This document shows positions 1-13,280 of a stretch of 64,000 nucleotides of DNA, piece by piece. Where the stretch lies: the NCBI GenBank assembly GCA_033782935.1, contig JAWQEG010000128.1:2232001-2296000 (forward strand), in the 5' to 3' direction. The stretch comes from Petrolisthes cinctipes. Taxonomy: Eukaryota > Arthropoda > Malacostraca > Decapoda > Porcellanidae. Within the stretch, counting starts at the first letter, position 1. Every line of letters begins with the position of its first letter. Made by a program: the position numbers and the translations under genes. The notes beneath the pieces were generated by a model that saw only the letters and a list, made by a program, of their open reading frames with translations, was not told the DNA's origin and did no database searches.

Positions 1-353
1 GTGCCCAAAAGTCGATATGTGGATGCATCTTCTGTACCCGTTTATATCTCAAATTCAGGCTCAAAACCCTCAAAAATTCGATATTTTGGGGTCCCAGAAG
101 CAATCTGTACATGCCTACTCAGTGCTAGAATGTTTTCAAAATATAGGCTCAAAACATGCTAAAAATCGATATTTTAAGAGTCCAAAGTCGATATGTGCAT
201 GCATCATCTGTACCCGTTTATATCTCAAATTCAGCCTCAAAACACCCGAAAATTCGATATTTTGGGGTCCCAGAAGTGATCTGTACATGCCTACTTAGTG
301 CTAGAATATTTTCAAAATATAGGCCCAAAACATGCTAAAAATCGATATTTTAG

Positions 354-850
354 GTGCCCAAAGTCGATATCTCAAATTCAGGCCCAAAATACCCGAAAAT
401 TCGATATTTTGGGGTCCCAGAAGCGAACTGTACATGCCTACTCCGTGTTAGAGTATTTTCGAAAATTCAGGCCCAAAACATACTGAAAATCGATCTTTTA
501 GGTGCCCAAAAGTCGATATGTGCATGCATCTTCTGTACCCGTTTATATCTCAAATTCAGGCTCAAAACACCCGAAAATTCGATATTTTGGGGTCCCAGAA
601 GCGATCTGTACATGCTTACTCAGATGCAGGCCCAAAACATGCTGAAAATCGATATTTTAGGTGCCCAAAGTCAACATGTGTAAGCATCTTCTGCACCACT
701 CGTTTATATCTCAAATTCAACCTCAAAACACCCGAAAATTGATAATTATGGGTCCCAGAAGCGATCTGTACATGTCTAGTCAGTGCTAGAAGGTTTTCAA
801 AATATATGCTCAAAACATGCTAAAATTCGATATTTTAAGTGTCCAAAGTT
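354..850. repeat. ~500-bp segment, first copy of a pair 984 bp apart
   Basis: Matches 1,338-1,834 with few differences. It contains one 147-bp unit, a full unit, a 158-bp unit and a GTCAACATG unit in the same order. A shared oddity is TATTTTCGAAAAT (G after TTTTC) near 447 and 1,440. The intervening 490 bp is not duplicated in the same way. Confidence 0.75.
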
Positions 851-1337
851 GATATGTGCATGCATCTTCTGTAACCGTTTATATCTCAAATTCAGGCTCA
901 AAACACCCGAAAATTCGATTTTTTAGGGTCCCAGAAGCGATCTGTACATGCCTACTCAGTGCTAGAATGTTTTCAAAATATAGGCTCAAAACATGCTAAA
1001 AATCGATATTTAAGTGTCCAAAGTCGATATCTCAAATTCAGGCCCAAAACACCCAAAAATTCAATATTTTGGGGTCCCAGAAGCGATCTGTACATGCCTA
1101 CTCCGTGTTAGAGAATTTTTAATATACAGGCCCAAAACATACTGAAAATCGATCTTTTATGTGCCCAAAAGTCGATATGTGGATGCATCTTCTGTACCCG
1201 TTTATATCTCAAATTCAGGCTCAAAACACCCGAAAATTCGATATTTTGGGGTCCCAGAAGCGATCTGTACTTGCCTACTCCGTGTTAGAGTATTTTCAAA
1301 ATACAGGCCCAAAACAAGCTGAAAATCTATATTTTAG

Positions 1338-1834
1338 GTGACCAAAGTCGATATCTCAAATTCAGGCCCAAAATACCCGAAAATTCGATATTTTGGGGTC
1401 CCAGAAGCGAACTGTACATGCCTACTCCGTGTTAGAGTATTTTCGAAAATACAGGCCCAAAACATACTGAAAATCGATCTTTTAGGTGCCCAAAAGTCGA
1501 TATGTGCATGCATCTTCTGTACCCGTTTATATCTCAAATTCAGGCTCAAAACACCCGAAAATTCGATATTTTGGGGTCCCAGAAGCGATCTGTACATGCT
1601 TACTCAGATGCAGGCCCAAAATATGCTGAAAATCGATATTTTAGGTGCCCAAAGTCAACATGTGTATGCATCTTCTGCACCACTCGTTTATATCTCAAAT
1701 TCAACCTCAAAACACCCGAAAATTGATAATTTTGGGTCCTAGAAGCGATCTGTACATGTCTAGTCAATGCTAGAATGTTTTCAAAATATATGCTCAAAAC
1801 ATGCTAAAAATCGATATTTTAAGTGTTCAAAGTC
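1338..1834. repeat. ~500-bp segment, second copy of a pair 984 bp apart
   Basis: Same order of monomer types as 354-850. Shared private variants (TTCGAAAAT, CTTACTCAGATGCAGG, CACCACTCG) show common descent. Similarity is lost at about 1,890, where this copy reads TTTTGCGGTACCAG. Confidence 0.75.
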
Positions 1835-2374
1835 GATATGTGCATGCATCTTCTGTACCTGTTTATATCTCAAATTCAGGCTCAAAACACCCGAAAATTC
1901 GATATTTTGCGGTACCAGAAGTGATCTGTACATGCCTACTTAGTGTTAGAGTATTTTAAAAAAACAGGCCCAAAACATACTGAAAATCAATCTTTTAGGT
2001 GCCCAAAAGTCGATATGTGCATTCATCTTCTGTACCCGTTTATATCTCAAATTCAGGCTCCAAACACCCGAAAATTCGATATTTTGGGATCCCAGAAGCG
2101 ATCTGTACATGCCTACTCAGATGCAGGCCCAAAACTTGCTGAAAATCGATATTTTAAGTGCCCAAAGTCAACATGTGTATGCATCTTCTGCACTCGTTTA
2201 TATCTCAAATTCAACCTCGAAACACCCGAAAATTCGATAATTTTGGGTCCCAGAAGCGATCTGTACATGTCTAGTAAGTGCTAGAATGTTTTCAAAATAT
2301 AGGCTCAAAACATGCTAAAAATCGATGTTTTAAGTGTCCAAAGTCGATATCTCAAATTCAGGCCCAAAACACCC

Positions 2375-3945
2375 GAAAATTCGATATTTTGGGGTCCCAG
2401 AAGCAAACTGTACATGCCTACTCCGTGTTAGAGTATTTTCAAGATACAGGCCCAAAACATACTGAAAATCGATCTTTTAGGTGCACAAAAGTCAAAATGT
2501 GCATGCATCTTCTGTACCCGTTTATATCTCAAATTCAGGCTCCAAAACACCCGAAAATTCGATATTTTGGGGTCCCAGAAGCGATCTGTACATGCCTACT
2601 CAGTTGCAGGCCCGAAACATGCTATAAATTGATATTTTAGGTGCCCAAAGTCAACGTGTGTATGCATCTTCTGCACTCGTTTATATCTCAAATTCAACCT
2701 CAAAACACCCGAAAATTCGATAATTTTGGGTCCCAGAAGCGTTCTGTACATGTCTAGTCAGTGCTAGAAGGTTTTCAAAATAAAGTCTCAAAACATGCTA
2801 AAAATCGATATTTTAAGTGTCCAAAGTCGATATGTGCATGCATCATCTGTACCCGTTTATATCTCAAATTCAGACTCAAAACACCCGAAAATTCGATATT
2901 TTTGGGTCCCAGAAGCGATCTGTACATGCCTACTCCTAGTTAGAGTATTTTCAAAATACAGACCCAAAACATGCCGAAAATCGATATTTTAGGTGCCCAA
3001 AGTCAATATGTGCATGCATCTTCTGTACCCGTTTATATCTCAAATTCAGGCTCAAAACACACGAAAATTCGGTATTTTTGGGTCCTAGAAGCGATGTGTA
3101 CATCCCTACTCCTAGTTAGAATGTTTTCAAAATACAGACCCAAAACATGCTCAAAATCGATATTTTAGGTGCCCAAAAGTCGATATGTGCATGCATTTTC
3201 TGTACCCGTTTATATCCCAAATTCAACCTCAAAACACCCGAATATTCGATAATTTTGGGTCACAGAAGCGATCTGTACATGTCTAATCAGTGCTAGAATG
3301 TTTTCAAAATATAGGCTCAAAACATGCTAAAAATCGATATTTTAAGTGTCCAAAGTCGATATGTGCATGCATCATCTGTACCCGTTTATATCTCAAATTC
3401 AGGCTCAAAACACCCGAAAATTCGATATTTTGGGGTCCCATAAGCGATCTGTACTTGCCTACTCTATGTTAGAGTATTTTCAAAATACAGGCCCAAAACA
3501 AGCTGAAAATCGATATTTTAGGTGACCAAAGTCAATATGTGTATGTATCTTCTGCACCCGTTTATATCCCAAATTCAACCTCAAAACACCCGAAAATTCG
3601 ATATTTTGGGGTCCCAGAAGTGAACTGTACATGCCTACTCCGTGTTAGGGTATTTTCAAAATACAGGCCGAAAACATACTGAAAATCGATCTTTTAGGTG
3701 CCCAAAAGTCGATAAGTGCATGCATCTTCTGTACCCGTTTATATCCCAAATTCAACCTCAAAACACCCGAAAATTCGATATTTTGGGGTCCCAGAAGCGA
3801 TCTGTACATGTCTAGTCAGTGCTAGAAGGTTTTCAAATTATAGGCTCAAAACATGCTAAAAATCGATATTTTAAGTGTCCAAAGTCGATATGTGCATGCA
3901 TCTTCTGTACCCGTTTATATCTCAAATTCAGTATCAAAACACCCG
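2375..3945. repeat. 1,571-bp tandem duplication, copy 1
   Basis: Corresponds base for base to about 3,946-5,516 at an offset of 1,570-1,571. Private variants shared by both copies include GTGCACAAAAGTCAAAATG, CAGGCCCGAAACATGCTATAAAT, CAAAATAAAGTCTC and CAGTATCAAAAC. The length is not a multiple of 176 because a 158-bp unit is included. Confidence 0.8.
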
Positions 3946-5516
3946 AAAATTCGATATTTTGGGGTCCCAGAAGCAAACTGTACATGCCTACTCCGTGTTA
4001 GAGTATTTTCAAAATACAGGCCCAAAACATACTGAAAATCGATCTTTTAGGTGCACAAAAGTCAAAATGTGCATGCATCTTCTGTACCCGTTTATATCAC
4101 AAATTCAGGCTCCAAAACACCCGAAAATTCGATATTTTGGGGTCCCAGAAGCGATCTGTACATGCCTACTCAGATGCAGGCCCGAAACATGCTATAAATC
4201 GATATTTTAGGTGCCCAAAGTCAACATGTGTATGCATCTTCTGCACTCGTTTATATCTCAAATTCAACCTCAAAACACCCGAAAATTCGATAATTTTGGG
4301 TCCCAGAAGCGTTCTGTACATGTCTAGTCAGTGCTAGAAGGTTTTCAAAATAAAGTCTCAAAACATGCTAAAAATCGGTATTTTAAGTGTCCAAAGTCGA
4401 TATATGCATGCATCTTCTGTACCCGTTTATATCTCAAATTCAGGCAAAAAAACACCCGAAAATTCGATATTTTTGGGTCCCAGAAGCGATCTGTACATGC
4501 CTACTCCTAGTTAGAGTATTTTCAAAATACAGACCCAAAACATGCCGAAAATCGATATTTTAGGTGCCCAAAGTCAATATGTGCATGCATCTTCTGTACC
4601 CGTCTATATCTCAAATTCAGGCTCAAAACACCCGAAAATTCGGTGTTTTTGGATCCTAGAAGCGATGTGTACATCCCTACTCCTAGTTAGAATGTTTTCA
4701 AAATACAGACCCAAAACATGCTCAAAATCGATATTTTAGGTGCCCAAAAGTCGATATGTGCATGCATCTTCTGTACCCGTTTATATCCCAAATTCAACCT
4801 CAAAACACCCGAATATTCGATAATTTTGGGTCCCAGAAGCGATCTGTACATGTCTAATCAGTGCTAGAATTTTTTCAAAATATAGGCTCAAAACATGCTA
4901 AAAATCGATATTTTAAGTGTCCAAAGTCGATATGTGCATGCATCATCTGTACCCGTTTATATCTCAAATTCAGGCTCAAAACCCCCCAAAATTCGATATT
5001 TTGGGGTCCCAGAAGCGATCTGTACTTGCCTACTCCGTGTTAGAGTATTTTCAAAATACAGGCCCAAAACAAGCTGAAAATCGATATTTTAGGTGACCAA
5101 AGTCAATATGTGTATGTATCTTCTGCACCCGTTTATATCCCAAATTCAACCTCAAAACACCCGAAAATTCGATATTTTGGGGTCCCAGAAGTAAACTGTA
5201 CATGCCTACTCCGTGTTAGGGTATTTTCAAAATACAGGCCGAAAACATACTGAAAATCGATCTTTTAGGTGCCCAAAAGTCGATAAGTGCATGCATCTTC
5301 TGTACCCGTTTATATCCCAAATTCAACCTCAAAACACCCCAAAATTCGATATTTTGGGGTCCCAGAAGCGATCTGTACATGTCTAGTCAGTGCTAGAATG
5401 TTTTCATATTATAGGCTCAAAACATGCTAAAAATCGATATTTAAAGTGTCCAAAGTCGATATGAGCATGCATCTTCTGTACCCGTTTATATCTCAAATTC
5501 AGTATCAAAACACCCG
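3946..5516. repeat. 1,571-bp tandem duplication, copy 2
   Basis: Second copy of the preceding unit. The marker AGTATCAAAA is at 3,930 and 5,501, exactly 1,571 apart. After about 5,520 the sequence changes to TTTTGCGGTCCCAG, so similarity ends inside a monomer. Confidence 0.8.
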
Positions 5517-8500
5517 AAAATTCGATATTTTGCGGTCCCAGAAGTGATCTGTACATGCCTACTCCTAGTTAGAGTATTTTCAAAATACAGGCCCAAATCA
5601 TGCTGAAAATCGATATTTTAGGTGCCCAAAGTCAATATGTGCATGCATCTTCTGTACCCGTTTATATCTTAAATTCTGGCTCAAAATACCCAAAAATTAG
5701 ATATTTTGGGGTCCCAGAAGTGATCTGTACATGCCTACTTAGTGCTAGAATATTTTCAAAATATAGGCCCAAAACATGCTAAAAATCGATATTTTAAGTG
5801 CCTAGAGTCGATATCTCAAATTCAGGCCCAAAACACCCGAAAATTCGATATTTTGGGGACCCAGAAGCGAACTGTACCTGCCTACTCCGCGTTAGAGTAT
5901 TTTCAAATTACATTCCCAAAACATACTGAAAATCAATCTTTTAGGTGCCCAAAGGTCGATATGTGCATGCATCTTCTGTACCCGTTTATATCTCAAATTC
6001 AACCTCAAAACCCCCGAAAATTCGATAATTTTGGGTCCCAGAAGCGATCTGTACATGTCTCGTCAGTGCTAGAATGTTTTCAAAATATAGGCTCAAAACA
6101 TGCTAAAAATCGATGTTTTAAGTGTCCAAAGTCGATATGTGCATGCATCTTCTGTACCCGTTTATATCTCAAATTCAGGCTCAAAACACCCGAAAATTCG
6201 ATATTTTTGGGTCCCAGAAGCGATCTGTACATGCCTACTCCTAGTTAGAGTATTTTCAAAATACAGGTACAAAACATGCTGAAAATCGATATTTTAGGTG
6301 CCCAAAGTCAATATGTGCATGCATCTTCTGTACCCGTTAATATCTCAAATTCAGGCTCAAAACACCCTAAAATTCGGTATTTTTGGGACCCAGAAGCGAT
6401 CTGTACATGCCTACTCCTAGTTAGAGTATTTTCAAAATACAGGCCCAAAACATGCTGAAAATCGATATTTTAGGTGCCCAAAGTCAATATGTGCATGCAT
6501 CTTCTGTACCCGTTAATATCTCAAATTCAGGCTCAAAACACCCTAAAATTCGGTATTTTTGGGTCCTAGAAGCGATCTGTACATCCCTACTCCTAGTTAG
6601 AATGTTTTCAAGATACAGACCCAAAACATGCTCAAAATCAATATTTTAGGTGCCCAAAAGTCGATATGTGCATGCATCTTCTGTACCCGTTTATATCTCA
6701 AATTCATGCTCAAAACACCCGAAAATTCGATATTTTGGGGTCTCAGAAGCGATCTGTACATGCCTACTCAGTGCTAGAATATTTTCAAAATATAGGCCCA
6801 AAACATGCTAAAAATCGATATTTTAGGTGCCCAAAGTCTATATTTCAAATTCAGGCCCAAAACACCCAAAAATTCGATATTTTCGGGTCCCAGAAGGGAT
6901 CCGTACATGCCTACTCCGTGTTAGAGTATTTTTAATATACAGGTTCAAAACATACTGAAAATCGATCTTTTAGGTGCCCAAAAGTCGATATGTGGATGCA
7001 TCTACTGTACCCGTTTAAATCTCAAATTTAGGCTCAAAAACACCCGAAAATTCGATATTTTGGGGTCCCAGAAACGATCTGTACTTGCCTACTCCGTGTT
7101 AGAGTATTTTCAAAATACAGGCCCAAAACAAGCTGAAAATCAATATTTTAGGTGACCAAATTCAATATGTGTATGCCTCTTCTGCATCCGTTTATATCTC
7201 AAATTTAACCTCAAAACACCCGAAAATTCGATAATTTTGAGTCCCAGAAGCGATCTGTACATGTCTAGTCAGTGCTAGAATGTTTTCAAAATATAGGCTC
7301 AAAACATACTAAAAATCGATATTTTAAGTGTCCAAAGTCGATATGTGCATGCATCATCTGTACCCGATTATATCTCAAATTCAGGCTCAAAACAACCGAA
7401 AATTAGATATTTTGGGGTCCCAGAAGTGATCTGTACATGCCTACTTAGTGCTAGAATATTTTCAAAATATAGGCCCAAAACATGCTAAAAATCGATATTT
7501 TAGGTGCCCAAAGTCGATATCTCGAATTCAGGCCCAAAACACTCGAAAATTCGATATTTTGGGGTCCCAGAAGCGAACTGTACATGCCTACTTCATGTTA
7601 GAGTATTTTCAAAATACAGGCGCAAAACATACTGAAAATCGATCTTTTAGGTGCCCAAAAGTCGATATTGGCATGCATCATCTGTACCCGTTTATATCTC
7701 AAATTCAGGCTCCAAACACCCGAAAATTCGATATTTTGGGGTCCCAGAAACGATCTGTACATGCCTATTTAGATGCAGGCCCAAAACATCCTGAAAATCA
7801 ATATTTTAGGTGCCCAAAGTCAACATGTGTATGCATCTTCTGCACTCATATATATCTCAAATTCAATCTCAAAACACCCGAAAATTCGATAATTTTGGGA
7901 ACCAGAAGCGATCTGTACATGTCTAGTCAGTGCTAGAATGTTTTCAAAATATAGGCTCAAAACATGCTAAAAATTGATATTTTAAGTGTCCAAAGTCGAT
8001 ATGTGCATGCATCTTCTGTACCCGTTTATATCTCAAATTCAGGCTCAAAATACCCGAAAATTCGATATTTTAACGTCCCAGAAGCGATCTGTCCATGCCT
8101 ACTCCTAGGTAGAGTATTTTCAAAATACAGGCCGAAAACATGCTGAAAATCGATATTTTAGGTGCCCAAAGTCAATATGTGCATGCATCTTCTGTACCCG
8201 TTTATATCTCAATTTCAAGCTCAAAACACCCGAAAATTCGGTATTTTTGGGTCCTAGAAGCGATCTGTACATCCCTACTCCTAGTTAGAATGTTTTCAAT
8301 ATACAGACCCAAAACATGCTCAAAATCGATATTTTAGGTGCCCAAAAGTAGATATGTGCAGGCATCTTCTGTACCCGTTTATATCTCAAATTCAGGCTCA
8401 AAACACCCGAAAATTCGATAATTTTGGGTCCCTGAAGCGATCTGTACATGCCTACTCAGTGCTAGAATGTTTTCAAAATATAGGCTCAAAACATGGTAAA

Positions 8501-10897
8501 AATCGATATTTTAAGTGTCCAAAGTCGATATGTGCATGCATCATCTGTACCCGTTTATATCTCAAATTCAGGCTCCAAACACCCGAAAATTAGATATTTT
8601 GGGGTCCCAGAAGTGATCTGTACATGCCTACTTAGTGCTAGAATATTTTCAAAATATAGGCCCAAAACATGCTGAAAATCGATATTTTAGGTGACCAAAG
8701 TCAACATGTGTATGTATCTTCTGCACTCGTTTATATCTCAAATTTAACCTCAAAACACCCGAAAATTCGATAATTTTGAGTCCAAGAAGCGATCTGTACA
8801 TGTCTAGTCAGTGCTAGAATGTTTTCAAAATATAGGCTCAAACCATGCTAAAAATCGATATTTTAAGTGTCTAAAGTCGATATGTGCATGCACCTTCTGT
8901 ACCCGTTTATATCTCAATTTCAGGCTCAAAACACCCGAAAATTCGATATTTTTGGGTCCCAGAAGCGATCTGTACATGCCTACTCCTAGTTAGAGTATTT
9001 TCAAAATACAGGCCCAAAACATGCTGAAAATCGATATTTTAGGTGCCCAAAGTCAATATGTGCATGCATCTTCTGTACCCGTTTATATCTCAATTTCAGG
9101 CTCAAAACACCCGAAAAATCGGTATTTTTGGGTCCCAGAAGCGATCTGTACATCCCTACTCCTAGTTAGAATGTTTTCAAGATACAAACCCAAAACATGC
9201 TCAAATTCGATATTTTAGGTGACCAAAAGTTGATATGTGCATGCATCTTCTGTACCCGTTTATATCTCAAATTCAGGCTAAAAACACCTGAAAATTCGAT
9301 AATTTTGGGTCCCAGAAGCGATATGTACGTGCCTACTCAGTGCTAGAATATTTTCAAAATATAGGCTCAAAACATGCTGAAAATCGATATTTTAAGTGTC
9401 CAAAGTCGATATCTCAAATTCATGCCTAAAACACCCGAAAATTCGATATTTTGGGGTCCCAGAAGCGATCTGTACATGCCTACTCCTAGTTAGAGTATTT
9501 TCAAAATACAGGCCCAAAACATGCTGAAAATCGATATTTTAGGTGCCCAAAGTCAATATGTGCATGCATCTTCTGTACCCGTTTATATCTCAAATTCAGG
9601 CTCAAAACACCCGAAAATTCGATATTTTGGGGTCCCAGAAGCGATCTCTGTACATGCCTACTCAGTGCTAGAATATTTTCAAAATATAGGCTCAAAACAT
9701 GCTAAAATTCGATATTTTAGGTTCCCAAAGTCGATATCTTAAATTCAGGCCCAAAACACCAAAAAATTCGATATTTTGGGGTCCCTGAAGCGATCTGTAC
9801 ATGCCTACTCCGTGTTAGAGTATTTTCAATATACAGGCCCAAAACATACTGAAAATCGATCTTTTAGGTACCCATAAGTCGATATGTGGATGCATCTTCT
9901 GTACCCGTTTATATCTCAAATTCAAGCTCAAAACACCCGAAAATTCGATATTTTGGGGTCCCAGAAGCGATCTGTACTTGCCTACTCTGTGTTAGAGTAT
10001 TTTCAAAATACAGGCCCAAAACATACTGAAAACCGATATTTTAGGTGACCAAAGTCAATATGTGTATGCATCTTCTGCACCCGTTTATATCCCAAATTCA
10101 ACCTCAAAACACCCAAAAATTCGATATTTTTGGGTCCCAGAAGCGATCTGTACATGCCTACTCAGTGCTAGAATTTTTTTAAAATATAGGCTCAAAACAT
10201 GCTAAAAATCGATATTTTAAGTGTCCAAAGTCGATATGTGCATGCATCATCTGTACCCGTTTATATCTCAAATTCAGGATCAAAACGCCCGAAAATTCAA
10301 TATTTTGGGGTCCCAGAAGTGATCTGTACATGCCTACTTAGTGCTAGAATATTTTCAAAATATAGGCCCAAAGCATGCTAAAAATCGATATTTTAGCTGC
10401 CCAAAGTCAATATCTCAAATTCAGGCCAAAAACACACGAAAATTCGATATTTTGGGGTCCCAGAAGCGAACTGTACATGCCTACTCCGTGTTAGAGTATT
10501 TTCAAAATACAGGCCCAAAACATACAGAAAATCGATCTTTTAGGTGCCCTAAAGTCGTTATGTGCATGCATCTTCTGTACCCGTTTATATCCCAAATTCA
10601 ACCTCAAATCACCAGAAAATTCGATATTTTTGGGTCCCAGAAGCAATCTGTACATGCCTCCTCAGTGCTAGAATTTTTTTCAAAATATAGGCTCAAAACA
10701 TGCTAAAAATCGATATTTTAAGTGTCCAAAGTCGTAATGTGCATGCATCATCTGTACCCGTTTATATCTCAAATTCAGGCTCAAAACACCCGAAAATTCG
10801 ATATTTTGGGGTCCCAGAAGTGATCTGTACATGCCTACTTAGTGCTAGAATATTTTCAAAATATAGCCCCAAAACATGCTAAAAATCGATATTTTAG

Positions 10898-11044
10898 GTG
10901 CCCAAAGTCGATATCTCAAATTCAGGCTCAAAACACCCGAAAATTCGATATTTTGGGGTCTCAGAAGCGAACTGTACATGCCTACTCCGTATTAGAGTAT
11001 TTTCAAAATACAGGCCCAAAACATACTGAAAATCGATCTTTTAG
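10898..11044 (+). repeat. 147-bp deletion-form monomer (example; 29 seen)
   Basis: The unit reads CAAAGTCGATAT then directly CTCAAATTCAGG. It lacks the 29 bp that hold the TGCATGCA palindrome and CTGTACCCGTTTATAT. In the full unit the lost segment is bounded by ATAT on both sides, so deletion between 4-bp direct repeats explains it. Junctions seen at about 370, 1030, 1354, 2350, 5814, 6843, 7520, 9412, 9737, 10413, 10914, 11748, 14168, 16236, 16561, 17241, 17742, 18576, 20996, 22183, 22508, 23184, 23693, 24184, 24666, 25165, 25840, 27540 and 28215. None lies to the right of these. Confidence 0.9.
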
Positions 11045-11203
11045 GTGCCCAAAAGTCGATATGTGCATGCATCTTCTGTACCCGTTTATATCTCAAATTC
11101 AGGCTCCAAACACCCGAAAATTCGATATTTTGGAGTCCCAGAAGCGATCTGTACATGCCTACTCAGATGCAGGCCCAAAATATGCTGAAAATCGATATTT
11201 TAG
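11045..11203 (+). repeat. ~158-bp deletion-form monomer (example, 159 bp; 14 seen)
   Basis: CTACTCAG is joined directly to ATGCAGGCCC, removing 18 bp of the TAGAATATTTTCAA segment and so the dyad of that half. The example is 159 bp because it also has the one-base-longer AAAAGTCG joint. Sites at about 621, 1605, 2118, 2601, 4171, 7770, 11164, 13584, 14594, 17992, 20412, 21422, 24434 and 26795. In nearly all cases the next monomer is the GTCAACATG subfamily, so the two spread as a linked pair. Confidence 0.88.
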
Positions 11204-11870
11204 GTGCCCAAAGTCAACATGTGTATGCATCTACTGCACTCGTTTATATCTCAAATTCAACCTCAAAACACCCGAAAATTCGATAATTTTGGGTCCCAGA
11301 AGCGATCCGTACATGTCTAGTCAGTGCTAGAATGTTTTCAAGAGATAGACTCAAAACATGCTAAAAATCGATATTTTAAGTGTCCAAACTCGATATGTGC
11401 ATGCATCTTCTGGACCCGTTTATATCTCAAATTCAGGCTCAAAACACCCGAAAATTTGATATTTTTGGGTACCAGAAGCGATTTGTACATGCCTACTACT
11501 AGTTAGAGTATTTTCAAAATACAGGCCCAAAACATGCTGAAAATCGATATTTTAGGTGTCCAAAGTCAATATGTGCATGCATCTTCTGTACCCGTTTAGA
11601 TATCAAATTCAGGCTCAAAACACCCGAAAATTCGATATTTTGGGGTCCCAGAAGCGATCTGTACATGCCTACTTAGTGCTAGAATATTTTCAAAATATAG
11701 GCCCAAAACATGCTAAAATTCGATATTTTAGGTGCCCAAAGTCGATATCTCAAATTCAGGCCCAAAACACCCGCAAATTCAATATTTTGGGGTCCCAGAA
11801 GCGAACTGTACATGCCTACTCCGTGTTAGAGTATTTTCAAAATACAGGCCCAAAACATGCTGAAAATCGA
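11108..11870. repeat. ~760-bp segment repeated 2,420 bp downstream (13,528-14,290)
   Basis: Shared private variants are TTTTCAAGAGATAGACTC, CCAAACTCGATATG, CTTCTGGACCCG and GTTTAGATATC. The pair is carried into the second 6.83-kb copy (17,936-18,698 and 20,356-21,118), giving four copies in the window. Confidence 0.75.
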
Positions 11871-12219
11871 TATTTTAGGTGCTCAAAGTCAACATGTGTA
11901 TGCATCTTCTGCACTCGTTTATATCTCAAATTTAACCTCAAAACACCCGAATTTTCGATAATTTTGAGTCCCAGAAGCGATCTGTACATGTCTAGTCAGT
12001 GCTAGAATGTTTTCAAAATATAGGCTCAAAACATGCTAAAAATCGATATTTTATGTGTTTAAAGTTGATATGTGCATGCACCTTCTGTACCCGTTTATAT
12101 CCCAAATTCAGGCTCAAAACACCCGAAAATTCGATATTTTTGGGTCCCAGAAGCGATCCGTACATGCCTACTCCTAGTTAGAGTATTTTCAAAATACAGA
12201 CCCAAAACATGCTGAAAAT

Positions 12220-13280
12220 CGATATTTTAGGTGCCCAAAGTCAATATGTGCATGCATCTTCTGTACCCGTTTATATCTCAATTTCAGGCTCAAAACACCC
12301 GAAAAATCGGTATTTTTGGGTCCCAGAAGCGATCTGTACATCCCTACTCCTAGTTAGAATGATTTCAATATACAAACCCAAAACATGCTCAAAATCGATA
12401 TTTTAGGTGCCCAAAAGTCGATTTGTGCATGCATCTTCTGTACCCGTTTATATCTCAAATTCAGGCTCAAAATACCCGAAAATTCGATATTTTAACGTCC
12501 CAGAAGCGATCTGTACATGCCTACTCCTAGGTAGAGTATTTTCAAAATACAGGCCCAAAACATGCTGAAAATCGATATTTTAGGTGCCCAAAGTCAATAT
12601 GTGCATGCATCTTCTGTACCCGTTTATATCTCAATTTCAAGCTCAAAACACCCGAAAAATCGGTATTTTTGGGTCCTAGAAGCGATCTGTACATCCCTAC
12701 TCCTAGTTAGAATGTTTTCAATATACAGACCCAAAACATGCTCAAAATCGATATTTCAGGTGCCCAAAGTCAATATGTGCATGCATCTTCTGTACCCGAT
12801 TATATCTTAATTTCAGGCTCAAAAATCCCGAAAAATCGGTATTTTTGGGTCCCAGAAGCTATCTGTACATCCCTACTCCTAGTTAGAATGTTTTCAATAT
12901 ACAAACCCAAAACATGCTCAAAATCTATATTTTAGGTGCCCAAAAGTCGATTTGTGCATGCATCTTCTGTACCCGTTTATATCTCAAATTCAGGCTCAAA
13001 ATACCCGAAAATTCGATATTTTAACGTCCCAGAAGCGATCTGTACATGCCTACTCCTAGGTAGAGTATTTTCAAAATACAGGCCCAAAACATGCTGAAAA
13101 TCGATATTTTAGGTGCCCAAAGTCAATATGAGCATGCATCTTCTGTACCCGTTTATATATCAATTTCAAGCTCAAAACACCCGAAAATTCGGTATTTTTG
13201 GGTCCTAGAAGCGATCTGTACATCCCTACTCCTAGTTAGAATGTTTTCAATATACAGACCCAAAACATGCTCAAAATCGA
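12220..13280. repeat. 529-bp tandem pair inside the 6.83-kb unit
   Basis: Two 3-monomer blocks (starts about 12,220 and 12,749) share GTCGATTTGTGC and the unusual TTTTAACGTCCCAG at a spacing of 529. The same pair is present 6,828 bp downstream (about 19,048-20,108), so it existed before the 6.83-kb duplication. Confidence 0.75.

Noticed and set aside
5742..6248. Open frame of 168 codons, and many others of 100-180 codons on the + strand
   Set aside because: The reading frame shifts at each 176-bp unit, so the apparent proteins are the monomer read in successive frames. Frames of 60-70 codons on the - strand have the same origin. There is no codon-position conservation.
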